NCBI GenBank assembly: GCA_047967505.1
Contig: CM106538.1
DNA from: Dipteris shenzhenensis
Taxonomy: Eukaryota; Polypodiophyta; Polypodiopsida; Gleicheniales
Direction: 5' to 3' (one strand)
DNA: 64,000 nt
Below, piece by piece: positions 10,552 through 20,605 of the stretch; position 1 is the first letter of the stretch; each line of letters begins with the position of its first letter. Both the position numbers and the translations under genes were made by a program. The notes beneath the pieces are model-generated. The model was not told the DNA's origin. It did not search any database and saw only the letters and a list, made by a program, of their open reading frames with translations.

Positions 10552-11037
10552 CGCTGGAATGTGGCTGGGGCATTACAAAGGCCGAATGGCATGACTCTAT
10601 ATGCAAAAATACCCCATTCTGTAGCAAATGCTATTTTTGATTGGTCTTGAGGAGCAATTTGCACTTGGTTATAGCCACTGAAGCCATCCAAGAAGCTATA
10701 TATTTTGGATCCTACCACCTTTTCCAACACTGTTTCTGTTAAGGGTAGGGGGTAGTGATCCCTAATTGTGGCGGCATTCACATTTTTCAAGTTTACGCAT
10801 ATTCTTAGCTTCTTGTTGCGTTTAGGCACAATGACAATGGGTGAAACCCAATCAGTGTGCTCTATCTCGTAGATGAATCCGGCATCTAGGAGTTTTTCCA
10901 GCTTGTCATAAACCATGGCGCCATATTTAGGATTTGTGCGATAAGGTCCACATACCTTAGGGTGAGCACCTTCCCTTATAGGGATCGTGTGAACTGCCAC
11001 TTCTGGTGAAATTCCTTTCATCTCTTTGTATGACCAT
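10552..11037 (-). repeat. RT duplication, upstream copy (486 bp)
   Basis: It differs from the downstream copy at 8 of 486 positions by eye, 6 of them amino-acid changing. Most of the changes in this copy are G-to-A or C-to-T on the sense strand (for example DKLEKLL for DELEKLL, SKIAF for SKTAF). This copy is spare, because FLDD does not follow it. Confidence 0.9.
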
Positions 11038-12194
11038 GCTAGGCAGTCACGGTATTCCATTAGGAGGTCTTTGAGTTTGATTTCATCTTCTTGACGGAGC
11101 CGTTTCCCAATGAAAACCAATTTTTCTTCCTCCCCTTCAAGGGCGAGGTTTATTGTGCGTGTTTTTGCCGGTCCCTCATAGATTGGAGTTTCTCCAATGC
11201 TATCAGTTTCTTGAACTTCAGATTCTCTGATTGGTCTTGGCATTGCTATTGGTGCACTGCCACTTGTATAATTCTTAAAGTATTCTGGCACTTCTCGAAG
11301 ATCGGCCTCTGATGGGGTTGAACTAGCCTGACATGTGTCATATGTACTGGGTGGCATAGTTGCATTTAGTAATTTGTTAGGCTCTTCTTTTCTTTCTTTG
11401 TCTGAAGTCTCTTGATCGAGCTTCATCCGCACATGTGGCTTATATTTCCGAAACTTCTTACGTTGGGAACTGTGGGGTAACTTTTCCACTAGTAAGGTGT
11501 GTCCAAGTAAGGGTTCATGTGCTGCACATACTCCTTCCAGTCCCTCAGGGGACCATTCAAGAGGTGGTGGTTTTGATTTTGTGGGAACTGCCTTTGCAAG
11601 GTACAATTCGACAATCCTTGTTTGGACTCGTTCGAATTCATTGAAGTGCTCGGCCTTGGCTTTTCTGCGATTTCCTCCTGCAGCTTTCTTGCGGGATCTT
11701 CTGCTGTTATGCAACTGTGGAGGTTCAACTTTTGGGAGCTCAATTGCCATTAGGGCATGCAGAATGGCTAGGTCATTATCAAAGATTTGATCTTCAATTT
11801 CAGCATTCGCAGCCTCTGTTTCAAGGTCCCAAGGAAAATCTGAGTCATCATTGGTATGGGTATCTTCTTCAGGTTCATTATCCCATTCGAGGTCAGCCAT
11901 AAAGAATGGCATCTCTAGATCGATTGGTTCTTCATGTGTCGGTGGAGGATCGACCTGTAGTGCGTTAACATCTATCTGTGAGAAGATGGGGTCTAATGAA
12001 TGGCAGTTATCGATGGTTGCCAATGTTTGTATCCAGTTATTGACATTGCTTTGTGAGTCACCTGCTATGGCATGCTGTTGCAAGGGATCTGATTTGCTCG
12101 AGATTGTCGTGGAAGATGTGTCATCCAATGCTCTAGGAACAATTGGTTTAATAACTCCTATCCCCACATTCACCCTGACTGCAGTGTCTCGATT

Positions 12195-13382
12195 CTAGAT
12201 TGTCAATCTATCCGTTCCCCAGTCATGGAGGACTGATGCTTCCCGTAACCAAGGACGTCCCAGTAAGATTTGATAGGATTTTTTGGGGAGATCCAAGATT
12301 GTGAATTGAAGGGAAAAGCGGACTCCTGCGATCTTTGTGGACACGCCATTCACTATTCCCAAGGGTTTAGCCCGTGAATCATCGGCAAGGCGTATGTTGA
12401 AATTAGCCTTTTGCATTGGTGGGAGACCCCATTCTTCGTAGAGCTCCTTTGATAGGACATTGACACCTGCTCCACCATCCACTATGGCTTGGACTTCATT
12501 ATATGCCTTGTGGATCAAATGCACAGTGATGTTGCGTATGTCATCTCTCTCACCCATCCGCACAGGGATATCTTCAATGTCATTCATAGGTGGAGGGGGA
12601 TTAACGAGTTCAATCCATCCTTTGAAACTCTCCCAGAGATTGGGACAATTTCGTAAGAGGATTCCGATGGGAATTGACACAGGGCAACTCAGGATGCTAG
12701 AGAGTGCAGCTCCTTCAGGTTGACGTGGCGGTACATTCTGTTGTGGAGTCTGTTGTTGGAACAAAGGCTCGAGTACAGTATCAATACTTTGTGGGGCCAA
12801 GTCATGGAGTGGGTCTTGAGCTTGTTTCTGAGCCTCAAATTGAGCTTGTTCATTTTGGACCCATTGTTGAAGTGCCTGAAAACGAGCCTTCTCCACCTCT
12901 GCATTCGGGAATGGAGCTTCTTTTATTCGAGGCTCAGGAGTTGATGTGGATGAACTCGGCTGCTCATTGCTTGGTGGAGGTGGAGGCACTTGTGCTTTCT
13001 TTCTCAGAAGTCGCTTCAGTTGGATTGGAATGATAGGGTCCTTCGTGGCCGCTTTCTGTTGGCGTGTAATTACATTGATAGGTTGTGACCTTAGACTTGC
13101 CGGCGGACCCAGACTTTGATGGTCCACCCCAATGATGCCGATGGGGATGTCAGGCTTAACCTCTGTTTGTTTTGGGACCTTATTTTTCATGGGACAATCC
13201 ATACAGGCATGTCCTATGCCACAATCTCTGCAGAGCGGTTGGAAAGTGGCTGGGCTACCACGATGAGGGCACTCTGCGATCCTATGATTTTCTCCACAAC
13301 CGTAACACTTGATTGGTGCTCGAAATGTATTGGGTCGCACTTGATTTGCATAGACTGGTATTAGACCCTCTGCACCTTCTAC
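12195..13382 (-). pseudogene. Gag zinc knuckles and retropepsin segment of the 16.1-kb element
   Basis: In frame with gag upstream and pol downstream but bounded by TAA (13383-13385) and TAG (12195-12197). Near its start are two CX2CX3HX4C knuckles (CYGCGENHRIAEC; CRDCGIGHACMDC), then a Pro/Gln-rich linker. The protease follows with IVDGGAGVNVLS, a variant of the D-T/S-G-A active site, and LLGRPWL near the end. The protease should cut the polyprotein. The Gly in the active triad position could be a lineage feature or damage. Confidence 0.8.
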
Positions 13383-13850
13383 TTAGTACACTAGGTACTC
13401 TGCTTCATACTCAAATAGCGAGTCTACTTCCTCAGCTTGTAATTGATGTATGGGAACTGCCTGAGGAGCTGGATTTGGTGCTCTTGGATACGGTCGTGGA
13501 TTCGGATTCCTGAGTAGTTGTGGGACTTGTGTCCGAACGGGAACAGGATTTAGTCTCGGAGCTGGGGGCGCTTGTGGAAGTGCCGGTTGCCTGTATACTG
13601 GCATGGGTGCCGCTTGGTATTGTGGTGGTCGAGGTGGATTGTTGTGCATGTTGAAGATGCAATTGGTCTCATCATGGCCGCCGACGACACAGATATGGCA
13701 CCACAACCGTGGTGGTGGATTTGCTTGTGCAGTGATCCTTGCTCTTAGGACTGGGCATTCATTTGCTGTATGATTTGCCAAGCAGTGTGGGCACCAGACA
13801 TGTTCTCGCTGTGGATATGTTTGAGTTGGCGGCTGAGACAAGTGAAGTTT
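13383..13850 (-). pseudogene. Gag zinc-knuckle segment between two in-frame stops
   Basis: Same frame as the capsid segment before it and the protease segment after it. It contains CPHCLANHTANEC (CX2CX3HX4C) and a classical CX2CX4HX4C knuckle (CHICVVGGHDETNC), then a Pro/Gln-rich tail. There is no ATG at its head; the first usable codon is TTG. It would be translated only by read-through of the TAA at 13851-13853 or if that stop is damage. Confidence 0.75.
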
Positions 13851-14594
13851 TTAATCCATGGCCTGCATCATATCTTCTTTCAGCTTCAAGGTCATGGCCT
13901 CGAGGCGATCTTCATTGGATGTTTCGGCAGTGTCCTTTGATTTACCTTTTTTCAAGCGCTTATCTCGTGTATTTGATCTGGCATCATCACTGCTAGTGTT
14001 TGAATCTGTCATGCCATCTTCGATGTCAATGGCTGCCGCATGAGCGGCACTGAATGTTTCATAGCTACTTATCTTTTTCATATCCTTGCAGATTTTCTTT
14101 CGTAGACCTGCTATGAACCATGCCGTGAGGTACTTTGCATCTGGGCGTGGGTCACATTTGGCGATCAATCTCTTCATCTTTCCCAGGTATGTGTGTACAT
14201 CTTCCCTCCGGCCTTGTTCGATCTTGCTGAGTTGGAGAGCGGGATCATCTTGTAGCCTCTCCGTTTGAAAGCGACGTTTGAATTCGGTTTGAAGTAGGTC
14301 CCATGTGGCACGTTCTTCCACAAGAAGGTCGAGGTACCATTCTGACGCCTCATCAGTTAAGGCCATTGGAAACCAAGCCACCTTAGTTTCATGGGATTGA
14401 TCACCACCTGCTCGACATGCGGCATCAAAATGCTGGAGGAAGCGAGCTGGGTCTCCCCTACCATTATATTTGGGAAGTTCCAGTTTTCCCAAGGGGCGTC
14501 GGCCGTGATTGTTGTGATTTTGTCGATTGAAGAAGTTGTCAGCCTCAGCATTGAGCTCGATATCCCCATCATGCTCATGACGGCGTCCAGCCAT
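13851..14594 (-). pseudogene. gag: gag capsid domain of the 16.1-kb element (truncated by TAA)
   Basis: Starts at an ATG (14594-14592) and runs 247 codons to a TAA. Residues about 35-190 are the Retrotrans_gag domain: LGKLELPKYNGRGDPARFL, then WFPMALTDEASEWYLDL, then FKRRFQ and a YLGKMKRLIAK segment. It ends in a Lys-rich stretch. Gag forms the virus-like particle. The frame continues past the stop into the zinc knuckles, so the natural product would be longer. Confidence 0.85.
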
Positions 14595-15169
14595 GTTGGG
14601 GCGAGGAGGAGTTAAAGGAAGTTGTTGAATCTCAGGGGGGAGTCGGGGTAGAGGATTGGCGGGGGCGGTTGTTGCAGTGGAGTTAGTTGCGGATGGGGCG
14701 AGCGTTGGAGTCGAAGTCGTTGGCCGGAACGTAACTGCATGCAGATGGTGCGTGATTTGCCAAGGGTGTCGCTACCCCAAGGGCGTTGGTGGAGGTGGTG
14801 TTGTTAGGAGAGTTAGAGTGATGTTAGTTTGTGTAGGGACCGTCGTGTTAATAATGTGCCTAGGATTGTCCTACGTGTGTAGGGAAATGTGCCGGTGCAG
14901 ACGGATCGTTAATCGGAGGTCACGGCGTGAAAATACGAGTGAATTAATGCAAAATGAGGCCCACACGGGGGCGCGAATGAACGTGTGCTAGGGATGTCGA
15001 AATGGTGTGCAATGGGCTGGAAAAATACCCCGTAACGTGGTGTTTCCGTGAGTGAAATCTGGGTTCAAACGGGGTTCAATTTGGGTCCCAAACGGATGAG
15101 TTTCGAGAGGTTAAAGGAGGGGTAAATTTGGCGTTTTGGGGGGGTCCTAATGGTGGTGTGAATGGACTT

Positions 15170-15510
15170 TAAGTCCAACTGAGGGGTTGAAACCAAGTGA
15201 CTCTAGTTAGACTAACTAACCTAGATCCTCCCAGTTATTGTAACTGGAGGTTAACTAACTGTAGTTAGGTACTAACGAAAGAGTTAGTCTAACCTAACTG
15301 AGGTTAAACTAACCGAACCTAGTCTAACTAACTGAGGGTTAACTAAACTAACCTAACTTCAGTTACTACTAACCTAACCGACGTGAACTAATCTAATTGA
15401 GGTTAACTAACTAACCTAGGGTTAACTAACCTAACCTAACCTAACTTAGGTTATCTAACTAACCTAACTGTAGTTAGTCACTAACCTAAGATTAGTTTTA
15501 GGTTAGGTTT
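15170..15510. repeat. TAACC/AACTAACC-rich low-complexity tract in the leader
   Basis: About 340 bp of degenerate CTAAC and CCTAA words (GGTTAG on the sense strand). It lies between the G-rich tract and gag. It resembles a worn telomere-like array but has no fixed period. Confidence 0.7.
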
Positions 15511-15523
15511 TTTTTTTTTTTTT

Positions 15524-16870
15524 TCAGACGCTGGGGGGACGCTCCGACGGCGGCGCCCGGGGGGGGTGGGGGGGGGGGTGGTTTTGCGCAGGGGGGTTAA
15601 CGCGGGGGGTGAGGGGGGGTTTTGCGCGGGGGGGTGAGGGGGGTTTTGCGCGGGGGAGGGCGAGGGGGTGCGCGGGGGGGGAGGGGGGTTTTGCGCGGGG
15701 GGCGGCGGGGGAGGGCGAGGGGGTGCACGAGGGAGGGCGGGGGGTGGCGCGGGGGGCAACAGGGGAGGGCGGGGGGTGGCGCGCGGGGGGGAGGGGTGGC
15801 GCGCGGGGGCGGCGCCGCGCCGCGGGGCGGGGCGGCAGTGGCGCGCGCGGGCGGGGCGGGCCGGGGGTGGCACGCGCGGGCGGGGGCCGCGCGGGGTGGC
15901 GCGCGCGGGCGGGGGGCACGCGGGGGCAGCGCCGCGCTGCGGGGCGGGGCGGGGGTGGCGCGCGCGAGCGGGGCGGGGCCGGGTAGCGGGGGCTAGGGGG
16001 GTGCGCGGGGCGGGGTAGCGAGGGCTGGGGGTGCGCGGGGCGGCGGCGCTGCGTGCGCCGCCGCCGTGGGGCGGGGGGTGGGGGGTTAGAGAGAGGGGGC
16101 GGGGGTTTACAGAGAGGGGGGGGTAAGGGGGAGGGGGTAAGGGGGAGAGAGAGGAGAGGGGGGGGTGGAGGGGCGAGCGTAAGGGGGGAGAGAATGAGGG
16201 GGAGAGAGGAGAGAGTGAGAGAGAGAGAGGGGGTGGGGGAGAGAACGAGGGGGAGAGGGGAGCGAGTGAGAGAGAGAGGGGGTGGGAGAGAGAGAGAGGG
16301 CAAAAAGGGGGGGAGAGGAGAGAGAGAGAGAAAGGGGGAGGGGAAGAGGGAGATGAAGGGGGAGGGGCAGGGGGGAGGGGGAGGTGGAGGGGGAGGGGGG
16401 AGGGGGGAGGGGGAGGGGGAGATGTAGGGGGAGGGGGAGGGGGAGAGGGGGAGGTGGAGGGGGAGGGGGAGAGGGGGAGGGGGAGATGAAGGGGGAGGGG
16501 GGAGGGGGTGGTGGGGAGGTGGAGATGAAGGGGGAGGGGGGAGGGGGAGGGGGAGATGTAGGGGGAGGGGGAGGGGGAGAGGGGGAGGTGGAGGGGGAGG
16601 GGGAGAGGGGGAGGTGGAGATGAAGGGGGAGGGGGGAGGGGGTGGTGGGGAGGTGGTGGTGGAGGGGGAGGGGGAGAGGGGAGGTGGTGGTGGAGGAGGG
16701 GGGAGGGGGAGAGGGGAGGTGGTGGTGGAGGGGGAGGGGAGAGGGGGAGGTGGAGATGAAGGGGGAGGGGGAGGGGGGAGGTGGTGGGGGAAGGGGGAGA
16801 GGGGAGGTGGTGGTGGAGGGGGAGGGGGAGGGGGGGAGATGGTGGTGGAGGGGGAGGGGGAGGTGGAAAA
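15524..16870. repeat. G-rich, CpG-rich leader repeat (about 1.35 kb)
   Basis: The plus strand is almost all G with GGGG runs. 15535-16075 is also very rich in GCGCG, and 16080-16870 is GGGGGA/GAGAGG with GGTGGTGGA blocks. Read on the minus strand it gives long Pro/Ser/Leu frames that start at GTG right after an ATG-TAA, so I treat them as chance frames of a skewed repeat. Many runs of four or more G could form G-quadruplexes on the plus strand, which is the template for transcription. Confidence 0.85.
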
Positions 16871-17510
16871 AAGAGGAAAAAAACCTGAAAGACTGAAATC
16901 GAAAAGCAGGGAGAAGTGGTCACCTGAACACTCTCCAAGTCTTTCTCGATGTAACGGGATTGTTGCGGAACAATGGACGGTGGGTGGAAGGCTAGGTCAT
17001 CGCTGCGAGAAGGGCTCGATGTCACTTACATGGCGAGGATAGGAGTAAGGGGGTGGTCGATGGAGAGGGAGGAGTGTCTTGCGTGGGGCTCAGAATGAGG
17101 AAGAGAATGGAGGCAAAAGTGAAAGATGAAGAATGAGGGGGGTGGAGTAGGTTTTTATAGGATTGGATTTTAGGTTTAGGGTTTAACCCTAAACTCTTCC
17201 CGAGCCATAACTCTTTATGTAGAGCACGGTTTGCTTTTCTGTAAAAAGGTAAAATGATCGAAATTGAAAGCTCTACGCAACCGTGTCCACTACCTAGCCT
17301 GATTATAGATCATGTGGCTTCTATTTAAGAAATTAAGAAAATTTCTTAAGGTAGTAACCCAAAGTGGATGTTTGGGGTTGATATGTTTGGCTAGAATTGG
17401 AAAAAATTTTTACTCTCCTTGCCCTTGAGTGTTATGTTCGTAAAAGTTTGAAGTAGTGACTTGTTTTACACATACCTACGTATGTTTACTCGCTACTTGA
17501 GACGCTAGTC
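16871..17510 (-). other. Upstream leader of the 16.1-kb element
   Basis: Unique sequence between the primer-binding site and the G-rich tract, with no coding frame of note. It holds a telomere-like palindrome (17174-17194) and a segment (17321-17356) shared with the tandem repeat at the left end of the window. Confidence 0.5.
17174..17194. repeat. Telomere-like palindrome
   Basis: GTTTAGGGTT and its exact reverse complement AACCCTAAAC flank a single T. Each arm contains the plant telomere unit TTTAGGG, in head-to-head orientation. Confidence 0.6.
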
Positions 17511-17528
17511 TCCTCGGCAACGGTGCCA
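17511..17528 (-). other. Primer-binding site, tRNA-Asp type
   Basis: The minus strand reads TGGCACCGTTGCCGAGGA, two bases inside the 5' LTR. It matches the complement of the plant tRNA-Asp 3' end (TGGCGCCGTTGCCGGGGA) at 16 of 18 positions; both mismatches are A for G. This primer site is known for Athila-type elements. Confidence 0.8.
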
Positions 17529-17530
17529 AA

Positions 17531-18686
17531 TGTTGGCTCTTTCCTACTGCTTTCGTAGGAAGAGCTGGGTTTTTCTATGTTGCAGGGTTCCGAGGCTTTT
17601 TTTCACCTACAGATATGTTGGGATTGTCGTTGTAGTATATGTGTAGCTTAGGACCTCGAGTCGTGTTCCGGTGAGAGACGTAGGCTTAAGTGTGGTAAGC
17701 GAACAAAGTGCAAGTATGTGTAAAAGGCACGTAAACCATCGTTGTTGGGGTAATGAAGGCTTTCGCCTTCATTGGGGGTTGTAGGGTTTAGGAGGAGTTT
17801 AAAGGTTCAGAAGGAGGTTCCAGGGTTTAGAAAGAGTTCAAGGGTTCAGAAGGAGGATCCAGGGTTTAGAAAGAGGTTCCAAGGTTTAGAAGAAGTCCAG
17901 GATTAGAAGGAGAATCCAAGGTTCAAAGTAGAGTACATGGTGGAGAACTCGTCTCCCTCGTAGATCATGGAGTTTAAGGGTTTAGGAAAGCATAGGAGTG
18001 GGAGAGGAAGAAGGTGTAATAGTATGGGTGAAAGAAGAGAGAGGAGGAAGGAGGAGGAGGGAAGAGGCGGAGGGAGGGGGAGGAGAGAGGAGGAGGAGGA
18101 GGAGGGAGGAGGAGGAGGAGGAGGAAGGAGAAGGAGGGAGGAGGAGAGGGAGAGGGTGGGTTGCAGGGTTGGAGAAGAGGGGAGAAGGGTTGCAAGGTTA
18201 GGACATGCTTTTGGACGTGCTGTGCAAGGAAGCATGGACACTTGAGACAAATGCTTGGAATACCAATGTAGACTCAACACAATGCCCCAAGAGTGTGGGC
18301 TTCATTCCATTATGGGGTATTTATACAAGTTGGAGAGCTTCTCTCTCTGCATGTAACACAAAGTCGTATCACAAAGTTGTAACACAAAGTTGTATCACAA
18401 AGTTGTAACACAAAGTTGTGTCACAAAGTCGTAACACATTCTCTCTCTTCATGTAGAAGTTGTAACACAAAGTTGTTACACAAAGTTGTAACACAAAGTT
18501 GTAACACAAAGTTGTGTCACAAAGTCGTAACACATTCTCTCTCTTCATGTAGACAAACTCGTAACACAAAGTTGTTACACAAAGTCGTAACACAAAGTTG
18601 TGTCTCAAAGTTGTAACACAAAGTTGTATCACAAAGTTGTTACACCTTCTCTTTCTTCATAAGTTCATGTTGGCACAGAGTCAACA
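17531..18686 (-). repeat. 5' LTR (right copy), 1156 bp
   Basis: Begins TGTTGG and ends CAACA on the plus strand. Its parts in sense order are U3 with the short-repeat array (18361-18651), TATA box (18318-18325), a GGA-rich purine block (about 18046-18161) and the hairpin (17752-17773). It would drive transcription leftward through the element. Confidence 0.95.
18318..18325 (-). promoter_or_regulatory. TATA box of the 5' LTR
   Basis: TATAAATA on the minus strand, about 360 bp from the start of U3. Transcription would begin near 18290. Confidence 0.6.
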
Positions 18687-18691
18687 CATAC
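18687..18691. other. Target-site duplication (right), catac
   Basis: Matches 2570-2574 exactly. Confidence 0.9.
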
Positions 18692-19850
18692 GGAGCATGT
18701 TGCGGGAATTCATGATGAGCTATTATGATGACATACTACCAATGGACTGGCTCAGTATTTGTGAGTTTTCCTTGGCACGGCCAGTGTCAACATGGGGTAG
18801 ATGGGTTTGCTCCTTGATGCTTTGCAAGGGGACGTGCAAGCTGAGTGGGATAGATAATCACACACTGGCATGAGGCAATGGCTCCGTCGACATGCCATAT
18901 GGTTCCGCACCAATGTTGTCTAGATACGGATGGTGATGCGGGTGCCAGTGGCAGTGCGAGGTCAGTGCCGCAAAGTGGTCCTCAAGTGTAGGCAGTCTCT
19001 AGTTCGATGGGTTTGAGTACTTTCGTAGATGGGAGCGGTAATGCAAAAAAGGGTAAAGGGGTGGTTATGGAGTTAGTACCTACTGAGGAAGATTGGCACG
19101 CAAAGTATGAGGAATTGGTTCAAGACATTGTGGAAGTTGTTGCTCGCTCAGGTAGAAAGGTATAGGTTTCGAAGCGGCAAAAGCGTTCCCTTTGTTTTGG
19201 TTGGAGTTGTGTGCCCACTCCTTGCCCTCCTTGGTGGAATGAAGCGGATCAATTTTTGGAGAAGTTTTAGCATGTCCTTATCTCCTCGCTCTCCTTGGTG
19301 GAATGAAGCGGATCAATTTTTGGAGAAGTTTTACAATAAGCACACTCGTTTTCCTGGGCTGCCTGATCCCCTTTCTTACGAGCCAATTGTAATAGAGCAT
19401 CCAGCTACATAGGAAGAGAGTTGGCAACAAAAACTACCATAGGATGCATGAATTGAAGAGAGACTTCCTCTTGAGTAGTGGCCTGTGCATCAGCCAATGA
19501 ATTGGTCAAAACCGCATCCATTACAGTGGCTGATGGAGATGGAAAAGGATCGGCAGTTGAAGATATGGTTGCAGAAGAGGCAACAAGAGACTACTAATGC
19601 AAGTTTGAGTGGAGCTAAGCCTGCAAAGCAGTTGCTACCGGAGTTGAGTGAACGCAGTGATGTGGGACCAAGCAATGTTGGGGCTCCTAGTGCACACTTG
19701 CAGTGTGGCTCAAGGTTGGATGAAGAGTGAGTTCGCAATAGCAGTGGCTTTTGGGTAGCCTCGCAGTTTGAAGAGCACCCGGAGCGCTGTGTGCTATTGT
19801 ACAAGCAAGCAATGACAGCCCGATTCTTACTTCTTTAGTACAGATAGATT
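18692..19850 (+). pseudogene. Continuation of the older gypsy element's 3' region
   Basis: Joins to 2574 across the insertion. Short frames are seen (19107-19412, 19485-19730), one with QWLMEMEKDRQLKIWLQKRQ and a Lys/Gln-rich run that suggests another coiled coil. Stops separate them. No known domain is recognised. It is probably the rest of the post-integrase ORF of the split element. Confidence 0.4.
19227..19334 (+). repeat. Direct repeat of 44 bp, 64-bp spacing
   Basis: The block beginning ctccttggtggaatgaagcg occurs at 19227 and again at 19291. It lies in the older element's tail. Confidence 0.8.
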
Positions 19851-20236
19851 CGGAAAGAGATGCTTGTTTTCATGCATCCTTAGTGATTTGTTCGCATATT
19901 CCTAAGTTGTAGCTAGTTCTCTATCAAGGCTCTACCCAAAATGATTGTTGCATAGATATACGAGCGCATATTGATGTCTGTCATAGGGGATGGGTATCTA
20001 TTGTGGATTCACACAGTCCACCATGAGTGCCATGTGTTATTGCATAACCGTGAGGGTTAGCAGTAGTAATAACTGCGAGGGGTGTGCACAGGTAGGTTAG
20101 TCGCAATGGCTGACAGTTCGGGTCTTCAACGGTTCCTAACCGATATCTTGTTCTTGTATGCATGCTATTACTAGCATTCTGACTCTATTTTGCCCAGAGG
20201 GATATATGAGCTCTTGCTCTGAGTTGTATACATCTT
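19851..20236. other. Non-coding stretch, possible LTR part
   Basis: No frame or motif is recognised. It lies where the 3' LTR of the older element would be expected, but no TG..CA ends could be fixed. Confidence 0.3.
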
Positions 20237-20605
20237 ATGCAGTGTTATGGTGATCATCTTCTTTTCTTGTTCTTTGTGTTTTCAGTAGATGATGCCTTGT
20301 ATTCATTTGTATACCCCGTAGTGCCTGTACGGTATCATGATGCTACAATTACCCTCATTCCTATCCACACTGAGGTCAAGATGCCCATCATGACACTATT
20401 ATGGGGTAATCCTACTGTATGGAGAGACCTCTCAGATTGGATGAATGGGAAAATATTGACACCCCAATCTCATGAGAAAGTTGTTGAATCTCCCAATCAA
20501 GCTCAAGACCTTCCAAGGGTGCCAATCAACAAACTCGGCCAATCCTTTGGTCCTGAAGATTCTTGGTATGCTCTTATACCTGAGTTAGAAGACTCACTAT
20601 ATTAG
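20237..20605 (+). CDS. Unrecognised 122-aa open frame in a retroelement remnant
   Basis: It reads through PVVPVRYHDATITLIPIHTE and WRDLSDWMNGKILTPQSHEK. It has no recognised domain. By position it may be an upstream part of the plus-strand element that carries the retropepsin fragment at 21.0 kb. Confidence 0.25.
   Translation: MQCYGDHLLFLFFVFSVDDALYSFVYPVVPVRYHDATITLIPIHTEVKMPIMTLLWGNPTVWRDLSDWMNGKILTPQSHEKVVESPNQAQDLPRVPINKLGQSFGPEDSWYALIPELEDSLY

Larger units (their letters stand above)
7853..12194 (-). pseudogene. pol: pol of the 16.1-kb element: RT (with duplicated block), RNase H, integrase; one frameshift
   Basis: The frame runs from 12194 to 8574 and continues in another frame to the stop at 7853. 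RT motifs FLDGFSGYNQ and GLCNAPATFQR occur twice because of a 486-bp duplication; the catalytic FLDD (near 10010) occurs once. RNase H follows with HTDGS, TEREALA, YTDHQAL and ADHISR. The integrase zinc finger reads H..H then YDVC, so the first Cys of CxxC is Tyr. The integrase D-D-E residues are present (GIDYVGP; VSDRGTHF; GNGLAESTN), as is a GPY motif; no chromodomain is seen. An extra base in a 4-T run (8630-8633) shifts the frame between the first and second Asp. Ends were set from the stop codons. Confidence 0.9.
2575..18686 (-). mobile_element. Complete 16.1-kb Ty3/gypsy LTR retrotransposon (minus strand)
   Basis: The element is bounded by two 1156-bp LTRs and a perfect 5-bp target duplication. 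Its sense strand is the minus strand, so the 5' LTR is on the right. In sense order it has the 5' LTR, a primer-binding site, a leader of about 2.9 kb, gag, protease, RT, RNase H, integrase, two extra ORFs and the 3' LTR. RT before integrase places it in Ty3/gypsy. The tRNA-Asp-type primer site, the large size and the extra ORFs after integrase resemble the Athila/Tat branch, but lineage needs a tree. Coding damage (three stops, one frameshift, a duplicated RT block) means it cannot make a normal polyprotein, although about 1% LTR divergence says it is young. Confidence 0.95.

Noticed and set aside
15481-17025. Long Pro/Ser-rich ORF (514 codons) on the minus strand
   Set aside because: It runs through a G-rich repeat, has no ATG (the preceding ATG is followed at once by a stop), and its composition follows the repeat. 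I treat it as a chance frame.
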